Shown piece after piece: positions 58,616 through 64,000 of a stretch of 64,000 nucleotides of DNA. The notes under the pieces are model-generated. The model was not told the origin of the DNA, did no database searches, and saw only the letters and a list, made by a program, of their open reading frames with translations. Position numbers and translations under genes: made by a program. Every line of letters starts with the position of its first letter. Position 1 is the first letter of the stretch. Source of the stretch: Anaerolineales bacterium (GTDB lineage Bacteria > Chloroflexota > Anaerolineae > Anaerolineales > Villigracilaceae); NCBI GenBank assembly GCA_020847435.1, contig JADLBX010000056.1, forward strand, positions 1-64,000. The letters run 5' to 3'.

Positions 58616-59077
58616 TTATAGTTTGCAACGATACAACGCGACTTGCCCATCTGGATAGATTACTGGCTTGACAAACTCCCAGCCTAAGCGTTCCAGAATC
58701 CCTGCCGCGGTAGTGGTTGTTGCATAGACTGTCTCATACCCTTGACCGAGAGCCAATTTCATCCCCGCTCGAACCAACTCAGCGCCGACGCCATGTTTTC
58801 GATGAGACTCGACGACAAACAAGCCGCCTAGTTCAGGTTGGAACTCCTGCAAGTCCTCGTTTCCGTTCTCGCGCAGGATGATCGTGCCAGCCAACTCACC
58901 AGACTCGAAGGCAACCAGGCGACAGGGAAGACGATCACGAGTTGCGTCTTCAAAAAAATCGTTTTCTATCTCTGCTTGCGACCAGTCGGCATAATAAGAG
59001 GTCCATTGGTCGCGAAACCATTTTGCCAATGTGGGTACGGTATCGAGATGGTCTGCGAGGAAGCCAATTGTGATCAT
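58616..59077 (-). CDS. GNAT-family N-acetyltransferase
   Basis: A 153-residue acetyltransferase with LGGLFVVESHRKHGVGAELV (acetyl-CoA loop, about 83-102) and strands LVAFESGELAGTIILRE. Length and start are normal. Substrate unknown. It lies 17 bases after the CoA-transferase gene on the same strand. Confidence 0.87.
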   Translation of the reverse strand: MITIGFLADHLDTVPTLAKWFRDQWTSYYADWSQAEIENDFFEDATRDRLPCRLVAFESGELAGTIILRENGNEDLQEFQPELGGLFVVESHRKHGVGAELVRAGMKLALGQGYETVYATTTTAAGILERLGWEFVKPVIYPDGQVALYRCKL

Positions 59078-59094
59078 GTTCTGCTGAAACGGTT

Positions 59095-60303
59095 CTAAAT
59101 CGCTCCATTGTTCTTAAACGAAGCTACCTCATCTTTTGAATACCCCAACAACTCCGTCAACACCTCCTCCGTGTGCTGACCCAACATCGGCGGCGGCTTT
59201 TGGATCTCCGCCGGGGTGGCGGAAAATTTATACGGGAAGCCTGGCACGCGCACGGTCCCGGCTGAAGCGTGCTCGGTTTCGAGAGTCAAATTGCGGGCTT
59301 GCGCTTGCGGATGCGCGAACACGTCGGGGACTGAGTTGATGCGTCCACAGGGGAGTCCCGTTTTCGCCAAGTCCGCCAGCCAGTCGTCCACATTGCGTTG
59401 CGAAAAAATCCGATTGAGATCGGCGACCAACTCGACGCGGTTGGCGACGCGGTCTTTGTTCGACGCGTACCGCGCGTCGGTTTTCCATTCGGGTTGCTGA
59501 ATCAGATCGCACAACAAGCCCCACTGTTTGTCGTTGGCGACGCCGACGATGAACCAGCCGTCGCGGGCGCGGAACGAATCGTACGGCACGAGGTTCGGGT
59601 GTGCGTTGCCGTAGCGGCGCGGCGGCTCGCCACCGACGAGATAATTCGACGCCACATTCGTGAGCAGAGCCACGTGCGAATCGAACAGTGAAATATCCAC
59701 GAGTTGACCTTCGCCGCTGAGGTCGCGGGCGCGCAACGCGGCAAGGATCGCAGTGGCGGCGAACATGCCCGAAGTGATGTCAATGATCGGGATGCCCGCG
59801 CGCGACGGAGGTCCATCCACGGGACCCGTGAAACTCATCATGCCGCCCTCGCCCTGGATGATCGCATCGTACCCGGGGCGGTCTGCGTACGGACCCGTGC
59901 GGCCGTATCCGCTCACCGAGCAGTAGATTAACTTCGGGTGCAGTGCGTGCAGTTGTTCATAGCCCAAGCCGAGTTTATCGAGATCGCCCGTGCGATAATT
60001 TTCGACAAGCACATCGCTCACGCCCGCGAGTTTGCGGATAATTTCCTGCCCCTCTTTACTTTGGATATTGACGGTCACGCTCCGCTTATTTCTGTTTGCC
60101 GCCAGGAAGTACGCCGACTCGCCGGGATATTTCCCGTATGGCGCGCCCACGAACGGAGGTCCCCAACCGCGCGTTTCATCGCCCACGCCCGGGCGTTCGA
60201 TCTTGATCACGTCCGCGCCGAGGTCGCCGAGCATCATCGTGCAGTATGGTCCCGCCAGCGCGCGGGTGATATCGAGGATGCGAATGTTTTGGAGAGGTTG
60301 CAT
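59095..60303 (-). CDS. CaiB/BaiF class III CoA-transferase
   Basis: Transfers CoA between organic acids, or acts as a racemase-like enzyme; 402 residues. It begins with LQNIRILDITRALAGPYCTMMLGDLGA, has RNKRSVTVNIQSKEG, the catalytic Asp in PIIDITSGMFAA (about D174) and GRINSVPDVFAHPQAQA at the C-terminus. Specific acid is not known. It is not adjacent to other acyl-CoA genes. Confidence 0.9.
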   Translation of the reverse strand: MQPLQNIRILDITRALAGPYCTMMLGDLGADVIKIERPGVGDETRGWGPPFVGAPYGKYPGESAYFLAANRNKRSVTVNIQSKEGQEIIRKLAGVSDVLVENYRTGDLDKLGLGYEQLHALHPKLIYCSVSGYGRTGPYADRPGYDAIIQGEGGMMSFTGPVDGPPSRAGIPIIDITSGMFAATAILAALRARDLSGEGQLVDISLFDSHVALLTNVASNYLVGGEPPRRYGNAHPNLVPYDSFRARDGWFIVGVANDKQWGLLCDLIQQPEWKTDARYASNKDRVANRVELVADLNRIFSQRNVDDWLADLAKTGLPCGRINSVPDVFAHPQAQARNLTLETEHASAGTVRVPGFPYKFSATPAEIQKPPPMLGQHTEEVLTELLGYSKDEVASFKNNGAI

Positions 60304-60580
60304 GAGGTTGTCCGTTCGGTTGAATTTGAGTTAGAAGTATAAACTCTTGCAAGATAAAAAACAATTGAATTTTACGAAATGACTTTGTTGGTTTCAAAGC
60401 CAGAAATTTTTCAATGCGAATGTCGCGAATCTCGGAATGACGCGAATAAATCCTTGAAAACTTAGCGCAATTCGCGTTTCACGCCTCCCCGGAACTGGGA
60501 GGCATCCCCCATGTCCCTGTGCAAAGGCGAAAGGGAGGGGTATCATCCTGCGGTAAACCTGAACCGCTCCCGGAGATTGA
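60304..60580. other. Gene-free spacer between the divergent CoA-transferase and cyclase genes
   Basis: It contains AT-rich sequence at 60334-60370, repeat-like words (GCGAATGTCGCGAATCTCGG, GCGCAATTCGCGTTTCACG) and the hairpin GCCTCCCCGGAACTGGGAGGC (60483-60503). The ribosome site CGGAG of the next gene lies at 60571. No gene is supported. Confidence 0.5.
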
Positions 60581-63500
60581 ATGCCCAACCCTGCGCTGGC
60601 AGAAGTGCTTGCCAGTTACGTCCCCAAACTGATTCAAAAACGGATCGTCGCCGACCCCGTTCCCATCGAAGCGCCGCTGACGGAGGAGTTTCAAGCCGCG
60701 GTGTTATTCGCCGACATTTCGGGCTTCACCCTGCTCACCGAACGCCTCGCCGAGCGCGGACCCTCCGGCGTGGAAGCCCTCGCCCGCATCCTCAACGAAT
60801 ACTTCGGGCAATTGATAGACATCATCCACGAATACGGCGGCGATGTGGTGAAGTTCGCCGGCGACGCGGTGATCGCAGTCTGGACCATCGCTTCAGACGA
60901 CGGGGAGGCTGTCTCGCCCACCCGCGCCGACCAGTGGCAATGGACGATGCGCGCCGCCGAATGCGCGCTGCGCGTCCGCGAAAAACTCACCAACTACCGC
61001 GCCGAAGACCAGAACCTCTACCTCAAACTCGCGGTCAGCATGGGCAATATCGCCTCCGCGCATGTGGGCGGCGAGTTCAACCGCTGGGAATTTTTGCTCA
61101 CCGGTAACCCGCTGGTGGAAGTGGGGATCGCCAACAACCTCGCCAAAGCCGGGGAGATTCTCGTCACCCCCTCCGCGTGGAAACTCATCCGCAGCGACAG
61201 CCTTGCCGAACCGCTCGAGTTCGAACTGCGCGAGACCATCGCGCAAGGCGGACGGTTGAACGGCTTGAACAAGCCCTCCTCCATTTTCAAAACGCCGGAA
61301 AAGCCAGCCATTTCGGCAGGTGTGGAAAATTCCCTGCGCCCATACATCCCCGGCGCGATCATCAACCGTCTCGCCGCCGGGCAAAGCAGTTGGATCGCCG
61401 AATTGCGGCGCGTGACCATCCTGTTCATCAACCTGCCCGACCTCGACCAGAATACCAAATTGGAGTTATCGCAACGGCTCGCGAAATTGCTCCAGCGTTC
61501 GGTCTATCGCTACGAGGGCAGCATCAACAAGATTAATGTGGATGACAAAGGCATCACACTGGTGGCGGCGTTGGGCTTGCCGCCGTTCTCACACGAAGAC
61601 GACCCGGCGCGCGGCGTGCTCGCCGCGCTGATGATCCGCCGCGAACTCAACGCGCTGGCGGTGCGGAGTTATATCGGCATTGCCACCGGGCGCATCTTCT
61701 GCGGGTCGGTGGGCAACGAGACGCGCCGCGAATACACCACCATCGGCGACGCGGTTAACCTGTCGGCGCGGTTGATGGCGGCGGCGGGTTTGCAGGATGA
61801 GATGATCGGCAAATACGGTGTGCCGATTCTGTGCGACCGCGCCACGTTTGAGAGCGCGAAAGAAACGGTGGAGTTTGAAGCCGCGCCGCCGCAACAGTTG
61901 AAAGGCCGGAATGAACCGGTGGAGGCTTTCCATCCGCTGGAGGCGAAGAAGAGCGTCATCCGCCCGAAGACCGAGTTGATCGGTCGGCAGGAGGAAAAGA
62001 TCATGCTGGGCAATGCGTTGCAGGAACTTTCGCGCGGCGCTTTGCATCAGACGATCGTCTTTCAAGGGGAGGTGGGCATCGGCAAGTCGCGCCTGTTCGA
62101 AGACCTGATTCGCCAGGCGGAGACGTTGCGCGTGACCATGTTCCGCGGCGAGGGCGATACCATCGAGAAGAACACGCCGTATCACGCGTGGCGCGCGATG
62201 TTCCATAACATTTTAGGGTTGGACGCGTTGCTGACGAAGCCGGAATTTAACGAGGACGATCAGCGCGCCCTCCAAGCGCAGATCGAAACGCGGTTGAACG
62301 CCGTCGAACCCGAGTTGGCGCGCTACGCGCCGCTGTTGGAGATCTTCCTGCCGATCAGGATTCCGAACAATGAGTTGACCGCCGCCATGACCGGCGAGAT
62401 CCGCGCGGCGAATACGCGTGAGACGTTGACGCGTCTGCTTGCCCATGCCGCGCAAGGCGCGCCGGTGTTGATCGTGATGGAAGACCTGCACTGGTTCGAC
62501 TCGGCTTCGTGGGCGTTGTTGGTGGATGTTCAGCAAAAGATCAAGCCGCTCCTGCTTGCGCTCAACACGCGCCCGTTACCCGAACCCGCGCCGCAAGCCT
62601 TCCGACAATTGCTCGAGATGCCGGATACGTTCCTGGTGCGGCTGGAGGCGATGTCTTTGGACGAGGTGGAAGCGATCGTGTGCCAGCGCCTGGGGGTCAA
62701 ATCCATCCCTGCCGCGATTGGGAGTTTGATCCGCGAGAAATCGGAAGGGCATCCATTCTTCGCAGAGGAACTCGCCTACGCGTTGCGCGAGGCTGGCTTG
62801 CTGATCGTGGACGGACAGGAAGCGCGCATCAACGCGCGCTTCTCGAACTATGAAACTTTGGCTCTGCCCGACACATTGCAAGCCGCCATCACCAACCGCA
62901 TAGACAGCCTTGCCCCTTCACAGCAACTGGCGTTAAAGGTCGCCAGCGTCATCGGGCGTATCTTCACCTTCCGCGTCTTGCAGGCGGTTTATCCCATCGA
63001 CTCGGACAAGCCCGCCCTGCGCGGCTACATGGAAACGCTGACGCGCCTGAGCCTGACGCTGGTCGAATCGGAGACGCCCGATCTTTCGTACATCTTCAAG
63101 CATGCGGTCACTCAGGAAGTGGCTTATAACCTGATGTTGTTCTCACAGCGGCGGCAGTTGCATCAATCGGTGGCGGAATGGATCGAGCAAAACAACGAGG
63201 GTAATCTCGATGCCTACCTGCCCCTGCTTGCCTACCATTGGTCGCAAGCCGCAGAAATGCCCGACGCTTCGCGCAGCCAGTTGATCATCGCCAAAGCGGT
63301 GGAATACCTCGAAAAAGCCGGCGAGCAGGCGCTGCAAAATTACGCCAACCGCGAAGCGATCCAGTTTCTGACGCAGGCGCTGGTGTGGGAGTCGAAGTTG
63401 CCGAAGACGGCAAACCGCCAGGCGCAGCGCGACCGTCGGCTGAAACGTTCCCGCTGGCATTCGAAGATCGGCATTGCTTATTATGGCTTGGGCTTGTTGC

Positions 63501-64000
63501 CTGATTGTACGCGGCACATGCGCGAAGCCCTCGCCGCGCTTGGGCATCGCTTGCCGTCCTCCAACCTGACGTTTGGACTTGGCATTCTGCCGCAAACGCT
63601 CCGTCAGGCGTTTCACTGGTTTGTGCCGTCGCGCATCGGCTCTGCGCGTGGACGCGCGAGGGAGATCGCGCTGGAAAACGCGCGGCTCTATGAATTTCTC
63701 GGCAGGATGTATTTCTACTCCAACGAAACCGTGCCGATCATGTATTGCATCCTCAACTTTTTGAATTATGCCGAAAAGGCAGGCGCCTCGCCTGAACTTG
63801 CCGACGCCTATGCCGGGATGGCTGTGCTGGCGGGCTTTGCCCAATTGCATCCCCTCGCCGAATCCTACGTGGACCGCGCAATGAAAGTCGCCAAGACCGT
63901 GAACCAACCGTCCAACTTGAGCGCCGTCAACGTGGTGACCAGCCTTTATCACATCGGCGTCGGAAAATGGGATGAAGTGCGGCGCAAGACCGAAACTGCC
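60581..64000 (+). CDS. Class III nucleotide cyclase-AAA ATPase protein, open at window end
   Basis: A soluble-adenylyl-cyclase-like protein of at least 1140 residues; the frame is open to the last base. First cyclase domain (about 38-200): FADISGF with Asp45 and KFAGDAVIAVW with Asp95, the two metal ligands. Second (about 276-400): LFINLPD lacks the first Asp, but TIGDAVNLSARL keeps Asn393 and Arg397 of the transition-state site. Then an AAA ATPase (Walker A GEVGIGKSR at 496-504, Walker B VMEDLHWFDSA) and helical TPR-like repeats to the end. ATG behind GGAG. Likely converts ATP to cAMP under control of the ATPase part. Confidence 0.9.
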   Translation, partial: MPNPALAEVLASYVPKLIQKRIVADPVPIEAPLTEEFQAAVLFADISGFTLLTERLAERGPSGVEALARILNEYFGQLIDIIHEYGGDVVKFAGDAVIAVWTIASDDGEAVSPTRADQWQWTMRAAECALRVREKLTNYRAEDQNLYLKLAVSMGNIASAHVGGEFNRWEFLLTGNPLVEVGIANNLAKAGEILVTPSAWKLIRSDSLAEPLEFELRETIAQGGRLNGLNKPSSIFKTPEKPAISAGVENSLRPYIPGAIINRLAAGQSSWIAELRRVTILFINLPDLDQNTKLELSQRLAKLLQRSVYRYEGSINKINVDDKGITLVAALGLPPFSHEDDPARGVLAALMIRRELNALAVRSYIGIATGRIFCGSVGNETRREYTTIGDAVNLSARLMAAAGLQDEMIGKYGVPILCDRATFESAKETVEFEAAPPQQLKGRNEPVEAFHPLEAKKSVIRPKTELIGRQEEKIMLGNALQELSRGALHQTIVFQGEVGIGKSRLFEDLIRQAETLRVTMFRGEGDTIEKNTPYHAWRAMFHNILGLDALLTKPEFNEDDQRALQAQIETRLNAVEPELARYAPLLEIFLPIRIPNNELTAAMTGEIRAANTRETLTRLLAHAAQGAPVLIVMEDLHWFDSASWALLVDVQQKIKPLLLALNTRPLPEPAPQAFRQLLEMPDTFLVRLEAMSLDEVEAIVCQRLGVKSIPAAIGSLIREKSEGHPFFAEELAYALREAGLLIVDGQEARINARFSNYETLALPDTLQAAITNRIDSLAPSQQLALKVASVIGRIFTFRVLQAVYPIDSDKPALRGYMETLTRLSLTLVESETPDLSYIFKHAVTQEVAYNLMLFSQRRQLHQSVAEWIEQNNEGNLDAYLPLLAYHWSQAAEMPDASRSQLIIAKAVEYLEKAGEQALQNYANREAIQFLTQALVWESKLPKTANRQAQRDRRLKRSRWHSKIGIAYYGLGLLPDCTRHMREALAALGHRLPSSNLTFGLGILPQTLRQAFHWFVPSRIGSARGRAREIALENARLYEFLGRMYFYSNETVPIMYCILNFLNYAEKAGASPELADAYAGMAVLAGFAQLHPLAESYVDRAMKVAKTVNQPSNLSAVNVVTSLYHIGVGKWDEVRRKTETA

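Noticed and set aside
61589-63952. Minus-strand frames of 205 and 269 codons at the right end
   Set aside because: They lie opposite the cyclase-AAA gene, which has clear motifs in one continuous plus-strand frame.

Overview
The window looks like chromosomal DNA from a member of the Chloroflexota, most likely class Anaerolineae. This is an inference from gene content (two-subunit glycine dehydrogenase GcvPA/GcvPB, methylmalonyl-CoA epimerase, a DivIC-like protein, a soluble-adenylyl-cyclase-like giant protein), from moderately GC-rich coding DNA, and from intergenic spacers packed with dispersed palindromic and AT-rich repeats. No rRNA gene is present, so the placement is not proven.

Layout. 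1-5.7 kb: end of a tRNA gene, lysA, a DivIC-like protein, mce, tilS, an aldo/keto reductase and a RAYT-type transposase. 5.7-28.5 kb: a catabolic locus with a UraA-type permease facing away from coxG, xdhC, the FAD and 2Fe-2S subunits of a molybdenum hydroxylase, an amidase, FdrA/AllF, AllG, a cyclase-family hydrolase and the molybdopterin subunit. AllH of the same carbamoyltransferase family lies about 12 kb further on. Between them sit an AT-rich DNA-modification island (m5C methyltransferase, GHKL ATPase, Rossmann-like protein, Vsr) and toxin-antitoxin-like pairs among short repeats. 28.5-33 kb: an ECF sigma factor with a membrane-anchored propeller protein, a DUF4160-DUF2442 pair and a lone P-loop ATPase. 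33-37 kb: gcvH-gcvPA-gcvPB behind a tandem glycine riboswitch. 37-53 kb: many small genes (ArsR, MarR and AraC regulators, SRPBCC, three DUF1801 proteins, two VOC proteins, DUF4287, DUF1697, AlkD-like, MFS, a short UvrA homologue, two DHFR-like reductases, a 5'-3' exonuclease and a TumA/TumE-like pair). 53-58.6 kb: aspartate-family amino-acid genes, with metY-metA behind a SAM-I riboswitch, asd, and an aspartate kinase behind an attenuator-like leader. 58.6-64 kb: an acetyltransferase, a class III CoA-transferase and a cyclase-AAA protein that runs off the window.

How the genes may work together. The permease, molybdenum hydroxylase, cyclic-amide-type hydrolase, AllFGH-like carbamoyltransferase and amidase can be joined into one ATP-conserving route for an N-heterocycle. 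Uracil to barbiturate to ureidomalonate to carbamoyl phosphate plus malonamate to malonate is the version that best fits the permease. This is a hypothesis; no carbamate kinase is seen here.

Repeats are the other theme. A BIME-like family, a TCATTGCGAG family, short AT-rich tracts and several hairpin families fill the spacers. Some lie inside a riboswitch arm and in frame inside genes (lysA, the amidase, fdrA and the NmrA-like gene).
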